From the NCBI GenBank assembly GCA_963556145.1, contig OY744473.1:1674001-1738000 (forward strand): DNA of 64,000 nucleotides, written 5' to 3'. This document shows, piece after piece, positions 30,992-42,500 of this stretch; position 1 is the stretch's first letter; each line of letters starts with the position of its first letter. The position numbers were made by a program, and so were the translations under genes. Source of the stretch: Hygrocybe punicea. Its lineage: Eukaryota > Basidiomycota > Agaricomycetes > Agaricales > Hygrophoraceae. Below the pieces are notes generated by a model. That model made no database searches, was not told the origin of the DNA, and saw nothing but the letters and a program-made list of their open reading frames with translations.

Positions 30992-32880
30992 TGCGCTGCC
31001 CCCAGCAGCACATGAGGGGGTTCAAAGGGGGTGATGGAAAGGGTGGGGAAGAGTTCCTGTGCGAAGGTGTTGCGTCCACGAGAGAGGGCGTCGGCGATGT
31101 CATTGTACAAACTGGGGAGGAAGTCGACGCGGAAAGTGAAACCGTGGAGGAGGGAGAGTTTGACAGTGGTGAGGAGGATTGGGTTGTAAAGGGGGGTCAC
31201 CCAGAGAGTGTTGAACATGTCAACGGAGTTGGAGTTGTCGCAATACATGACAACACATCGAGGCAGCAGCCTGACGTGGAGGGTGACATGCAGCAATGCG
31301 GAGAGGACAGTGAGGGCTTCAAGGTAAAAGATGGTGTGGGGATGCCCGTTGGGCAGGGTGTGGGTGTGCCCAGTCGAAAGGTCAGGTGACCAGAAACCAA
31401 GGCCAGCAGGGCACGCATCGGAGTAGAACGAGATATCAGCATCACACGTGGACCAGGTGGTGGAGTTGAGAATGTGGATGCCGTCGGATCGTTCAATTTC
31501 ATCCACAACCCAGAGAAGTTCTTGGGTCATGGTGCTGTTGATCCAGATGGGCTTGTGCGGCGCCGATTTACCGGTCATTTTGTGATAAGTCATCGACAGA
31601 CCTGGCCACAGTAAAGGATACACATCCAGGGCCCAGTTGATCCAGCCAGCTATCTTCTGGAAATCTCGAAGAGGGCAACGCTGCCCTAGAAAAGCGAAAC
31701 ACTGGATGGCGGCGACGGGTTCTGCGTGTTGATCAGACGCCATCGTGATGGTCATTGCATTGGGGTCGACGAGGAAACTGATGATGGACAGTGCAGGCCC
31801 CCACTCTTGTTTACTCTGGGCATGGGGTATGCCAAGAGCATCCCATAGTTGAAGAAGACGGGCTTGCTTAGTCAGCATCAATTTTTGATAAGGTTCGTAC
31901 CAAGTGAGGCTGTCCGCAAATTCCCAGGAGAAGTTGTCGTCAACGTAGGTAAAGATGTCAATCAAGAGTAAAACGTAAATCGCGATCCAGGTTACCAAGC
32001 AGGCGAAGCTAGCAAAAACACGACCACTGGCTCCGTTACCGAAATGGTTGCAACGGTTTACAGAATGTTCGCCATCGAAAGTCATAATTTGCCGTATCTG
32101 CCACAAGGGTGCCATAGGGATGAGATGGTACATGCGGGAGATGTCAGACTTGAAAACTACGAGCTTGCGACCAGGGTGCTGAGCGTGTCCGAGGCGAAGG
32201 GCGTGACCGAGATGGTGCAGGTTGTCCATACGCACGAAACGGTCCTCTTTAGGGATTAACGAGTTTTGTGCGAAAGGCTCTGCACTCTGGTCGATGACCA
32301 TCCGCAAAGCTGTTGAGTGGGGTTTCAAAACAACCCCTAGGGGCATGCTGTGCATGCCTGGAAGTAGTTCCCTCCCAAAAGGGGGGGAAAATTGGCCCAG
32401 GGCGACCTCGGCGTCGCGTTGCTCCAGCAGGAAAGCGCGATGTTCGGGGTCCTTGACAGGCCGGAAGGAGTTATTGTGAGTGACAGGATATGAAGGGTCA
32501 TCAGTCTGTGCCCAAAGCCAGAAACCTTCACACAAGCCCCGGCAAACCGAGAGGATGAAAGGCTGATTGGGATGTGTGGAAAGGTAGGAGCGAAGGACGT
32601 CGACTTTGATCGGTGTGACGATCTGAAAAAGATGGGGATGTAGGCGAATGGTGTTGTTCGCGGCGGAGTTGTGTAGTTCATTCTCGGGTACACAAGGGAT
32701 TGGCAATTCCAAGGTGCTAGCTAAAGCGGTCATCAGTTTAGGATGGAGGACCGGGTCCCAAACAAACTCCCTCGCATATTTGGGCCGGTTCGCCCAACGA
32801 CTAAGCCTTTCGGATGGATTGCGTGGTGCATTCCATGGCGCGGTGGCTGCCTTGCTGGCATTTCGAGCAGACATGGGCAT
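30985..32880 (-). CDS. Reverse transcriptase / RNase H of DIRS-order element
   Basis: The chosen start at 32880 (MPMSARNASK) gives 631 residues; the frame is open further upstream but that part overlaps gag in another phase and has no RT character. RT blocks are VVLKPHSTALRMVIDQSA, VFKSDISRMYHLIP and the catalytic FTYVDDNFSW. RNase H follows with DISFYSDACPAGLGFW, YCDNSNSVDMFN and LPSLYNDIADALSRG. No stop or shift is present. The frame is +1 relative to gag and overlaps it by 80 bases, so translation needs a shift or reinitiation. Confidence 0.85.
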   Translation of the reverse strand: MPMSARNASKAATAPWNAPRNPSERLSRWANRPKYAREFVWDPVLHPKLMTALASTLELPIPCVPENELHNSAANNTIRLHPHLFQIVTPIKVDVLRSYLSTHPNQPFILSVCRGLCEGFWLWAQTDDPSYPVTHNNSFRPVKDPEHRAFLLEQRDAEVALGQFSPPFGRELLPGMHSMPLGVVLKPHSTALRMVIDQSAEPFAQNSLIPKEDRFVRMDNLHHLGHALRLGHAQHPGRKLVVFKSDISRMYHLIPMAPLWQIRQIMTFDGEHSVNRCNHFGNGASGRVFASFACLVTWIAIYVLLLIDIFTYVDDNFSWEFADSLTWYEPYQKLMLTKQARLLQLWDALGIPHAQSKQEWGPALSIISFLVDPNAMTITMASDQHAEPVAAIQCFAFLGQRCPLRDFQKIAGWINWALDVYPLLWPGLSMTYHKMTGKSAPHKPIWINSTMTQELLWVVDEIERSDGIHILNSTTWSTCDADISFYSDACPAGLGFWSPDLSTGHTHTLPNGHPHTIFYLEALTVLSALLHVTLHVRLLPRCVVMYCDNSNSVDMFNTLWVTPLYNPILLTTVKLSLLHGFTFRVDFLPSLYNDIADALSRGRNTFAQELFPTLSITPFEPPHVLLGAAQC

Positions 32881-34060
32881 AATTGCATTTACCCCCATTG
32901 TTCGGGCACTTGCCGTCATTCCAACGGCAGCAGGGGTCACGCTTATGGGAAGGGTGCTGCTCGCCCTTGCCATCGTTGCGGCGGCCGCGTAGCCCGTCCC
33001 AGGACTGGAGCCAGTGTAGTTGGAGGTCGGCGAACTCATGGATGTCGGTGAGTAGAAGGTCCCGTCGTTGTGCGACTCGGATACGTATGCCTTTGTCGAA
33101 ATGTATGATTCGTTGATGCTGGTCGACCAGGAGTGCAGCGAAGAGCCCAGAGATATATTTACCATACTTCCGGAACTCGCTGTGTCGCAGCGGGAAAACG
33201 TAGATGGTGGCTTCGATGGTGGGTTCCCAGGCCATGATCCATTCTCTGTGAGATGTGACAGCCTTTGCTGCTGCTGAGTTACCAAAGGAGATCTCGAGGG
33301 ATCCGACGTGCTTGTGACGTTTGGCCTCCGAGACGGAGAATAATCCAGAGATGACGTGGTTGAGGTTGACGGATCGGCCTGAGATGAGGTTGGTCCACTC
33401 GCTAACCGGGAATTGTGGGCAATCGGGGGAGTTGAGGATTGAGTTAACGGTGAACTTGACATCCCTCGTGTAGTTTCTGAGGGAGACTCTCGCTTCTTGG
33501 AGCGAAACGGGGAGTTCCGTAGGATGGACCGATTGCCTGACGACCCACGGAAGAAGAGAGACATTGACCCTCCATTTGGGAGGGTGAGCGTTTTCTTCGT
33601 CTCCTTCATCATCTGAACTGATCGCATGCTTAGCCGGTCTAAGAGGCTTCCTTGAGGTGGAGAAGAGGTCGTGCACGCTGGAGGGTCTCGGTGAGATGGC
33701 ATGATTGGTCCGTGCATCTCTGTCTTCGGTCTCTTGGTTCTCATCATCAAATTCAGCCAGCGGGTTTGTGGCCTCAGCTCGTGATTGGCCTCCAGATCGC
33801 AACTTATCAAAGTCATCGAGCATCCTGCAATACAATCTAAAAGCCTCTCTGGAGGCAAAGTCGTCTTCTCGATTGAGCGGCAGGAGAAGGGTGAGGTCGA
33901 GGATCGCTGAGATCTTGTCTCTAGATCCACTCCTGTATTCCTGCACAAGTCGGGTGCAGTCACGTCTAACGTCTGCTGCAGAAGGACTGGAGGTTCTCCT
34001 GTTATGAGATGAGCTTTGCGTTTGCATTGGTACTGCGGAAGATTCTTCATTTTGAGTCAT
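32801..34060 (-). CDS. Gag-like protein of DIRS-order element (419 residues)
   Basis: ATG at 34060 (MTQNEESSAVPMQTQ). The N-terminal half is polar and Ser/Asp-rich, the middle is globular (SVNLNHVISGLFSVSEAKRH), and the C-terminus carries a Cys/His cluster, CCRWNDGKCPNNGGKC, followed by YAHVCSKCQQGSHRAMEC, combining a CCCH-like and a CCHC-like finger. Expected role: packaging element RNA in cytoplasmic particles. Frame intact. Confidence 0.8.
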   Translation of the reverse strand: MTQNEESSAVPMQTQSSSHNRRTSSPSAADVRRDCTRLVQEYRSGSRDKISAILDLTLLLPLNREDDFASREAFRLYCRMLDDFDKLRSGGQSRAEATNPLAEFDDENQETEDRDARTNHAISPRPSSVHDLFSTSRKPLRPAKHAISSDDEGDEENAHPPKWRVNVSLLPWVVRQSVHPTELPVSLQEARVSLRNYTRDVKFTVNSILNSPDCPQFPVSEWTNLISGRSVNLNHVISGLFSVSEAKRHKHVGSLEISFGNSAAAKAVTSHREWIMAWEPTIEATIYVFPLRHSEFRKYGKYISGLFAALLVDQHQRIIHFDKGIRIRVAQRRDLLLTDIHEFADLQLHWLQSWDGLRGRRNDGKGEQHPSHKRDPCCRWNDGKCPNNGGKCNYAHVCSKCQQGSHRAMECTTQSIRKA

Positions 34061-34578
34061 GAAATTTATATATTGATGGGAGGTACGACAAGGAAGAAAG
34101 CACGAAAGGGAAAGACAACTGAAGATAAGAAAATAAGGAAAGGTGAGGGAGAGAGGAAAAATAAGAAAAACAGCTTACTCGAGGTGAGACTGAGAGAGGT
34201 CCTAGGAATAGGAGTCCACCTCGAGAAGTGTTTATAAAGGTAAAAAGGGGTGAAGTGAGACAAACGCAAAAGGTCCCCGAAGGGGAAAGGATGAAGCGGA
34301 AAAGGGGGCGCACGGGCTCCAAGTCAAGCAGCGGTTGACTGAAAGTGGGAGGACAATCACTCCGAAGCTAATTCGAGCATGATTAGACTACAGTAAATAT
34401 TTTATTTAAAAACCAATTAAATGTGTGGGATTCAATTGTATCAAATTATATCATTTAGGTATCGTTACATATCGAAGGACTTTTCACTCAGTGGGAGGCC
34501 TCAAGCTCAACGATGCATATCATTCAAATCGAGTTTTACAAGTGATGTTATCTCCATACATGCTGCATCAAGTCCAGG
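34061..34578. other. DIRS 5' region and gap to next gene
   Basis: 34061-34340 is purine-rich leader of the minus-strand element, with CTCGAGGTG and CACCTCGAG as an inverted pair (34188-34224). 34341-34578 is AT-rich. No gene seen. Confidence 0.4.
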
Positions 34579-35479
34579 TCATATACCCACAATCACCTTA
34601 AACGCTTCATAGCACCTCAAAATTTCACGCCTGTTGTCCAGAGGTTTCATCCCTTCACTACGTCGGCGGGCAGGACGAGGAACGGGCGGATGACAATAGG
34701 TCACGTGGGTTTCCTCTGGAGGGTAGGTCCCATGGCGAATATGAGTGGACAGGGTTCTGGTGACGGGAATTTTAAAGAACGTGGGCGAAGTGCCCACCAT
34801 GACAATGCCGGGTATGACCTGAGAAGAACAATCTCTCAGAAAAGGGTCAACAAACTCGCGAAATGACTCACCTTTTCCACCAGAGGAGCGAGTCCAGCCG
34901 CTTCCCTGTGCGCATTATTCTCGTTAAAGGCCCCGATTGCTTCTGCCACAAGCTGAGCTTGCGCATTGACAGGCTCCCCGCGCTCCAACCTCTTGTCCTC
35001 CTGGACGAGGAGAAGGATATCGTTGTGAGATCGATCGATGATACAGACGTCGGTCTTTGCGTGCCTGCTTTCGCCGCAAATAAGGAGCGAGAGGTCCATC
35101 CGCGTGCGTGCCACTCGTTCTCGACGAACATAACCCAGAGTCTTGAAAAGCTCGACGACAAAATCATCCACTGCGGTTTCACCCAACTCGGGCATCATGG
35201 CGAGATCAAGGTAGGTGATCAACTCTGCGTGGCGATCTTGTCGCATAGCGCCAGCTTCGGCATTGGTGAGCAGCTCTGGATCAACCAAGGGTTGTGGCAA
35301 CGCCTGTGATGTGCAAAGTCGTTAGAGTCTATCCGGGGGCTATAGCGAAACATATCCTCGCGCACCTGTAAGCCAAAGAACGGAAGAGCGTCCATCTGAT
35401 GGAGGCTGATGTGATATGAGTCCAGGTCATTGAGAGTCCAGTCGCTGCCGGACTTGGCGGAGCGAATGAGGTTAGCCAT
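34579..35479 (-). CDS. PD-(D/E)XK-like hypothetical protein, 261 residues, intact
   Basis: Exons 35366-35479, 34872-35303 and 34579-34818 join in phase 0 with GT..AG introns of 61 and 52 bp. The N-terminus (MANLIRSAKSGSDWTLNDLD) and the body match a large Agaricomycete family of unknown function that I recognise from genome annotation. The central ARTRMDLSLLICGESRHAKT, VCIID and ILLLVQEDKR give an Asp..Gln-Glu-x-Lys pattern resembling the PD-(D/E)XK nuclease core, which suggests nucleic-acid cleavage or a degenerate nuclease fold. The C-terminal RRRSEGMKPLDNRREIL is also typical. All exons are open and it is one of only two apparently intact host-type genes here. Confidence 0.85.
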
Positions 35480-35600
35480 GATGACAGTTGGCAGTTGGCA
35501 GTTGAGTAAACTTCCCGCAATTACCCGCCTCTTTTTTAAAAATAAATAAATTAAAAATCATAAAAATATTTATTTTTGTTTAAAATTAAATTAATATTTA

Positions 35601-35983
35601 CAGTATTCAATGGCGCCTTTGAACACAAAAATTACTCTCAAATGCCACAGGAAGCCAAATTATCTTGAACAAAATCTGAATAGACAGAAGGTTGCTCATA
35701 TATCTCAAGACCTCTCATACCAATTTTTAAAGAAATCTGTTGATACTGGAATGTTTTATGGTCAAAACATTAGTGTTCAAAGGAGTGATCAGATTTCTCT
35801 CTACTTTATGAATATTCAGTTTCTAAATTTATTGGTGGTTCTGAATAAAAACCAATATCTAGATAGGTTCAGATAATACACTGAAGGAATTAGAACATTT
35901 TTTAGCAGTAGAAATCAGTACAGAATCAATTATATCAGGGTGTTCAAAGGACTGGTAGTGTTCAAAGGAGCCATTGAACACTG
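35601..35983. mobile_element. 383-bp MITE, target duplication TATTTA
   Basis: Terminal inverted repeat of about 25 bp: CAGTATTCAATGGCGCC at the left and the complement of CAGTGTTCAATGGCTCC at the right, continuing into CTTTGAACAC. Flanked by TATTTA on both sides (35595-35600, 35984-35989). The open frame at 35610 begins inside the TIR and is not a gene. Confidence 0.75.
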
Positions 35984-36122
35984 TATTTATTTTATTTTAC
36001 CAATCCAGCTGAGTTTCAATTTCGCTGCACTGCCATCTCCACTGCTGCTTTACTCATCGTGATGACAAACATCCAAAAAGGGTATAATCACGTGTTTTAC
36101 TTAACAGCAAGTTAATAATAGT

Positions 36123-36766
36123 CACACTGGAAAACAAACAATTTCACCTGTACTGAAAACTGGACTGAAACTAATAGTTTCAATAAACTAGCTAGCCAAG
36201 CTCAAATGGGAATGAAAATCATTAGATTAGGAAGTCCTGGAACTAATATGTAAACTAATGAAATTAGTATTATTTTTGGAGGTACTAAAATCAATACCTA
36301 AACTAAAAAATTCAGGTAACCTGAAATGGTAACCGAAATATTTGTTTTCGGGACTATTGTCAGGATATCCAAAACTATTATTTTCAGCTGTGTCCTGAAA
36401 CTCAATAGGAAACCTTAGATTTCAGAAGCCCTGAAGGCATTATTTTTATGAGATCGGGCACCCTGAAATCTAAGGTTTCCTATTGAGTTTCAGAACACTA
36501 CTGAAAACAATAGTTTTGGATATCCTGACAATAGTCCCAAAAACAAATATTTCAGTTACCATTTCAGGTTACCTGAATTTGTTAGTTTAGGCATTGATTT
36601 TAGTGCCTCCGAAAATAATACTGATTTCATTAGTTTACATATTAGTTCCAGGACTTCCTAATCTAATGATTTTCATTTCCATTTGAGCTTGACTAGCTAG
36701 TTTATTGAAACTATTAGTTTTGGTCCAGTTTTCGGTATAGCTGAAATTGTTTATTTTCCAGTGTGA
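36123..36766. mobile_element. 644-bp foldback element with 300-bp arms
   Basis: Ends CACACTGGAAAACAAACAAT and its near complement ATTGTTTATTTTCCAGTGTG. Arms pair along their length (for example GAAACTCAATAGGAAACCTT with AAGGTTTCCTATTGAGTTTC) around a roughly 35-bp loop near 36428-36462. Possible 3-bp duplication AGT. No coding capacity. Confidence 0.8.
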
Positions 36767-37355
36767 GTCATGTCCCAAAGGTCCGGTGATTACCAGGCAA
36801 CCTCGTGGTGACTGGTCATGTGCATATTCTCACACTCAATCACATCCTTCTGGTTACCTTGCAACTTCAGTGCTGCCCCTGTGCTGGCCAGGTTTGGCAG
36901 CAGGTTTCTGAGTTCAAAAACAAAAGTAAAACTTAATTGCAGTTCATACTTCTACAGTTGTCGAGGCACTAGTTTATTACATGGCACACCAGAAAAAATC
37001 ATGTAAGGAAGGGGACAACCAATCACTAAGTAAAAGAGTCAGCAGCAGCTATGACTTCCTGCCAACCAGACCCATCCTTCTTATGCAGATGCTCGTGAAA
37101 CTTTCAGGCAGAGAAGTATGGCTCAAATCTCTGCCACAAAAACCATAGCGCAAGTGTGGTGCTCCATTGGTGCCAACCAGACAAGTCCTGGACTGGTTGT
37201 ACCACTTTTTTTGTTGTTGTGAGTGAGCTGTCTTCAACCCTGGGAGGTTGCACCTGCATTTCGCACCCAATCATTCCTCAAGCTCACATGTGGACAGGTA
37301 TCCATTCAGTAGACCCAGTCATTTTGGTTAACCCAATTACAGATATAGTTGCAAA
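36767..37355. other. No recognisable feature
   Basis: Contains unremarkable mixed-composition sequence. No conserved frame, RNA gene or terminal repeat was found. Confidence 0.4.
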
Positions 37356-37359
37356 AGGT

Positions 37360-37765
37360 AGGTACACATAGCCCAGTTGCTTGCTGGGGGGGTAGGTTAA
37401 CCCAAAAGACAGCTCTTGCTGGGGAACTGTGGGGTGGTAGGTTGACCCAGGTACAGCTCTTGCTGGTCAAGGGTGGCTGGGTGGGTCAACCCAGTGTCAG
37501 CTCTGCCATGGGTAGGTTAACCCAGGACAGCTATTCTGGGATGGTTGGGTTGACCCAGGTCCAGGTGTTCAAGCAATGTGGGTTGACCTGGCTGCAGCTA
37601 TTGCTGCAGCACTGGGTTGACCATGGACCAGCTCTTGCTGCAGGCTTGGGTTGACCCAGGTCCAGCTAGTGCTGCAGCACCAGGTTGACCCAGATCCAGC
37701 ACTTGCTGTGGGGCTTGGGTTGACTTGGGTCCAGCTATTGCTGCAGCACTTGGTTGACTTCACTG
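37360..37765. repeat. Minisatellite on GGTTGACCCAGGTCCAGCT
   Basis: About ten imperfect units of 35-45 bp, each with GGTTGACCC or GGTTAACCC, GGTCCAGCT or ACAGCTCTTGCTG, and later units adding GCTGCAGCAC. Unit length varies. Confidence 0.85.
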
Positions 37766-38346
37766 AGCAAACAGCATCACATGCAGTAGACTAAGGTGAG
37801 GCCTCAAGTCGAACTCAGAAGTTGCTGGAAGTTGCCAGAAGTATCATGAGACCTTATCACAAGCCACTTAGGAATAGATAATGTATCTTGATATGTAGAC
37901 CATGTACACAGCTGGGTTCACCTTTTTACAGAAAGGTAATACAACCAGATTGATCCTTTGTTCCAAGATATATCTTGATGGCCCAAACTCAATGTCAACA
38001 AGGAATTTCTCACATACCACGATGTCAGAGATGATCGATATGGACTTTTTGCACGCGTTTGATGATCCCGCTTGGGTAAGTCAATGATTCACCCACTTCC
38101 ACTATTATTCTCTAATTACCACTCATAGTTCAAGTCTCAAGCCAATTTGGCCATAGAGAATTGTAAATACATGGGTTTTGTCACCCATCACACTTCTAAT
38201 CTAGCAAGGAGCGTTAGGCATATACTTATTGCCCTCAGAAGTCTTTTCACAAATCCTGACCACTTGGCCCCAAAGTTCTTTCCCTCACATCTCAACACCC
38301 TCATCGTCGCCCATCCCCGCTAATGAAACCCCTCCTGCAGTCATGG
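37766..38346. other. Possible first exon of a lost gene
   Basis: At about 37998-38075 the plus strand reads MSTRNFSHTTMSEMIDMDFL and HAFDDPAW before a GTAAGT donor, which looks like a real 5' exon, but no downstream exon was found before the MITE at 38347. Confidence 0.25.
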
Positions 38347-38668
38347 CTAGGGAAATGCAGGGATAAGGGTAATCCCTGATCTGCAGGTATCCGTACTCAT
38401 AAGAGTACAAGTACGGATACAGATTCTCGTATCCGTGGGCTTCAAAATGAGCCAGAGATCACCTGAAACGGTCAAGAATTGACTGAGATAGAGACTAAAC
38501 ATTGATTGGACTCTATCTCAGTCAATTCTTGACCGTTTTGGATGATCTCTGGCTTATTTTGATCAGGAATCCATGGGTAAAATCCGCGGATATGGTATCC
38601 GTATCTGTGGCAAGTACGAGTATGGATACAGACAAATGTATCCTGGGATTACCCCTGCATTTCCCTAG
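38347..38668. mobile_element. 322-bp MITE, target duplication TCATGG
   Basis: Ends CTAGGGAAATGCAGGG and CCCTGCATTTCCCTAG are perfectly inverted. TCATGG flanks both sides (38341-38346 and 38669-38674). The interior folds back, with alternating GTATCCGTAC words and a perfect CTATCTCAGTCAATTCTTGA pairing at the centre. Confidence 0.85.
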
Positions 38669-39516
38669 TCATGGCATTGACATCTAGTGAATATCACATG
38701 TACAGGTAAACCCGCGGGTTTTGCCATGGGTTTTGCCATGGGTCTGGGTCTGGGTCACACTTTGGTGACCCATGGCTATACCCATACCCACAATGGGTGA
38801 CTCATGACTATAGGTCACACAAGTCACACGTCGCGTTCAACTTGAACGTGACACGTTGAATGACAAGGCAGAGACCAGTACGAAGCTGGTCTCTGCTAAA
38901 GGTAAGTTTTTTTTTTCTTTGACATCATTACTTATGAAATCTACAGGTACAACTATAGCTTGACCCAGGAAATGCAAATGCAAATGCAAATGGCCACAAT
39001 GAAAAGTCGTTGAAAATGACAACAACTAAAATGACAACAACAACAACAGCGACAGCAAGGGCAAGGGCCACAGCAGCAATGCCAAGCAAAGCAAGACTGG
39101 GGGAGTGGTGCACCCACCCCCAGTCGCCAGGTGAGTCTGTACATATAATTGATTCATTTGCCACTCACTGGCAATTCCCCCAGCCTGAGGACCACCTTTA
39201 ACAAGTACGGCCATGCATCCAACGATGCAGCCTCCACCCATAGACAGGCATGGCCCACGTGTTTAATGACACCGCCTCCATCTGCCTGCTAATGCACCCA
39301 ACTGCACCATACTAGAACAGAGTGCACTGTGCACCTCAAGACGCCCCAGCCTTAAGATGCCCAAAGCCCATTCCACCTTGCCAATGCACGGTGCCACATC
39401 AATTGACGCATGTCTGGTTGCAAGGTCACCATGCCAGGCCAGAGTGCGCCTGGAGATGTGAAGACACCCCAAGCCCACTCCACCTTGCAAATACACAGCG
39501 ACATGTCAATTGACGC
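38669..39516. other. CAA/CAG-type stretch and local duplications
   Basis: Contains GGTTTTGCCATGG and GGGTCTG repeats (38705-38760), an inverted CGTTCAACTTGAACG, a short AACAACAACAGC tract near 39040, the motif GGTGCACCCACCCCC at about 39108, and a 50-bp duplication (units at about 39360-39408 and 39465-39514 ending CAATTGACGC). No gene supported. Confidence 0.45.
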
Positions 39517-42500
39517 TGTAGTAGGGACTAGGGTCCCTACTGGGTGCCTCAGTGGTCTCAGGTGGTGTGACAAGCTGAAGTCTCATATCCTATCTAAGAC
39601 ATCATGTAATCCTACGGAACGATCACATGATCTACTAGTAGTAGTGGACACTATCCACTACTACATGTACCCCCCTCGAAAAAAACAGTGGCGTCCTCGC
39701 CACTGTGAAGCCAAAAGACCAACACTCACAAAAACTCCCAAACTCCAACTCAAAACTCCAACTCTGTTGAGGACTTATGAAACGCTGCCAACAGTGATAT
39801 GCCCCCCAGTGGATGCCACCACCAGCTCAAGATATCGCCTGCTGACCGAATCGCCTGTGCTCAGAGTGTAACTCTCGAAGGGATGTGAAAAACTCATAAC
39901 GTGTTGGTGTGGCATGGGGTAGGGGTACTAGATACGGGGAATAACAAATGGGGATGATGACAATGTAGGCTAGATAGAGGGTAATGGGTAACAAGATGAA
40001 AATGGGCATATGGGGTGATGAGATGGTATGGTGGTAGGTTAAAAAGGGACAACTTCGGTTCGTTTTGGTGAACTTGGGGTAACGGCAGGTCGTCGGGTGT
40101 TGAACGGGCTGTGGGGAGTCGAAAGGGTGAACGTGGGATGGGGAACTTACGAAAAAACTAGGTGGGCTGGCGATAACTTGGCTCTATGATGAAATATGGG
40201 GCTATGCGGGGTGACGAGGGGCAAACGCGAGGTTCTCTGGCCTCGCGTGTGGGTTTGTGGGATGTAATGGGGGTATGTGGGGCTTGGGGTGGTGAAAAAC
40301 GGGGGTCGGACTCTGGGTGATGCAGCGTGTCTGTGGGGTGGCCATGAAGGCTGGTGACTGCTCGTTTGGGGTGACGCGAGTGAACGGGGACGTTTGGTGC
40401 ATGGAATGGGGGTTCGTGGAGTTGAGCGTGTGTGCTGGAGGGCTCGGTTACTCGGAAAACGGGGGTCAAACTTTGGTGACGTGGTGAAACGCAGGGGCTC
40501 TAACACAGCGAGGTTGGCTCATGTGGGGCATATGCATGGGTACGTGGGGCTCTGTGGGGTTCTAAGACGTGGGCCATTGGTGTAAAGAGGCGCATCGAGC
40601 ATGTGTGTAACTTGGGGGCTGTAAAACATGGTGTGAACTGACCTGGTGCGGAAAAGGCGCGCTTGCCATGCAGACGCTTGTGGGTGGTGCAACGCGGCCT
40701 AGCGTGGGTCTTGGGAATGTTTATCATAGGTGTGGGGGCTCTTATGGGTGCATCTTGGTGGTGAATAACGAAAAAAATCCGGGTTGAAGACAATGACTTG
40801 GTGGTACGCAGATTGGCCTTTTTGCCTCAAAAAGGGGCCATAGTGGTGCATGGTGAGTCGCGAAAGCTCGTGGGCTGTCTGACAAAAATATGGGTGGCCG
40901 TGTGGCCGGCCATGGACGAAGAACGGGGGTCGCTCTGCAACTGAGTGGTGATACCGCGTGAAAAAACTGTAAGGGCGAGAAAACCAGTAGAAAAGCTCAA
41001 AAAGGGGCTCAAAAAAGCTGGAGAATGGTGAGAACAGCAAACGTGAGATGAATCACACTCTCATCACTAGGTGATGAGATTGTGATTCGTCTCACCATTT
41101 CATTTCTTGTCTTTCTCTGGCTTTTTTGAGCTGTCTTTGAGCTTTTCTACTGGTTTCTCGTGCCTACAGTTTTTTCATGCGGTCTCACCACCCAGTTGCA
41201 GGACAACCCCCATTTTTCATCCATGCCCAGCTACACCGCCACCCACATCCTTGCCAGACAGCCCACAAGCCCTCGCATCTCACGAAGCGCCATCACCACT
41301 CCTTTTACGGGGCAAAATGGCCAACATGCACACCGCCACGTCACCGTGTACAAGCGACATTTTTCATAGTTCACCACCAAGACACACTCGTAAGAGCCCC
41401 CACGCCTATGCTAAATGCCCCCAAGACCCACGCTAAGCCGCGTTGCACCAATCACGCGCGTCTTCACGGCCAGGATACCTTTTCCGTGTCACATTATCCC
41501 AAAACATTTTTTTACAGTTCTCAAGCAATGTATGCATGCTCAAAGCGCCCTTAGCACTCATGACACATGTCCTAGAGCCTGCGCACCCCCATGTATGCCC
41601 ACACGAGCCAACCTTGCCGTTTTAGAGCCCCTGCGTCATGCCATGTCATCTTCGTTAGCACCCCATTCCCATCAGTTAAAGCCCTACATGTACACGTTAC
41701 ACCCCCCGTGCCCTCGTTCAACCTACCCGAGCCCTCTGCTCCCATTCGTCATCCCAAACAAATGGTCACTGGCCTTTCTGGCCACCGCCACGTCACCACA
41801 CCCCCATCCCCCATTTTTGCGTAGCTGAGCCATCTAGCCCACGCAACCGACCCCACAGGCCCTTGTTCAATGTACCGGACATCCCCGTTCGCTCGCACCG
41901 TCCCAGACGAGCAGTCGCCAGCCTTTATGGCCACCCCACAGACACGCTGCTGTGACGGCGAGTTCTGTTGTAGACCTGGAATGGGAATCTATGGAAAGGG
42001 TGATCAGCTAGAAAGTGATCAGAGGAATTAGTTTCTTTTTAGAAAGGTCTAGTCAATCCAACCCAAATCCAGGGGTTCTGGACTCAGAGGGAGAGTATGG
42101 GGGAAAGGACGAAGGCAAGTGTAAATGAGACGGGACAATAAGAGGATTCTATATGAGACTCTGGGTATCAGTATTTCTTCTATATGGTTTGTAGTCTAAA
42201 TGTGCTACTTTTATACTACTGTGAGGGATCCTGTGCTGTAGTAACCATGTACTACAAGCGAAGGCTGTAAGTGATAGGGGTAGTGGAGTGGAGGAATGGT
42301 GGAGTGGTGCTATGTACTAGGAGACGGGAAATGAAGATACATGATATATGACTATATACATACTGATTCCGGGTCGCTAGGGACATTGCAGTGCGAGTAG
42401 GAACGATTCTGGAGGTGGAATCTGGAGTGGAATCGATGGAATCAAGTGGAATCGAACGGAATCGATGATATGGGAATGGGAATGGATGGGAACGGAGTGG

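Larger units (their letters stand above)
29640..34340 (-). mobile_element. DIRS-order retroelement with three open frames
   Basis: On the minus strand gag (34060-32801), RT/RNase H (32880-30985) and tyrosine recombinase (30991-30005) are consecutive and overlapping, the order expected of DIRS/Ngaro-type elements. No integrase, aspartic protease or methylase frame is seen. A perfect nine-pair hairpin (GGCCCAGCT..AGCTGGGCC, 29757-29785) and an A-rich run (29876-29892) lie downstream of the recombinase. I could not identify the inverted or split direct repeats, so both ends are approximate. Confidence 0.8.

Noticed and set aside
32881..34050. Upstream extension of the RT frame to about 1,020 residues
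   Set aside because: It overlaps the well-supported Gag frame, and has no RT-like blocks and a shadow-like composition.
35610..35876. 88-residue plus-strand frame starting ATG
   Set aside because: The ATG lies in the terminal inverted repeat of a MITE with a clear target duplication.
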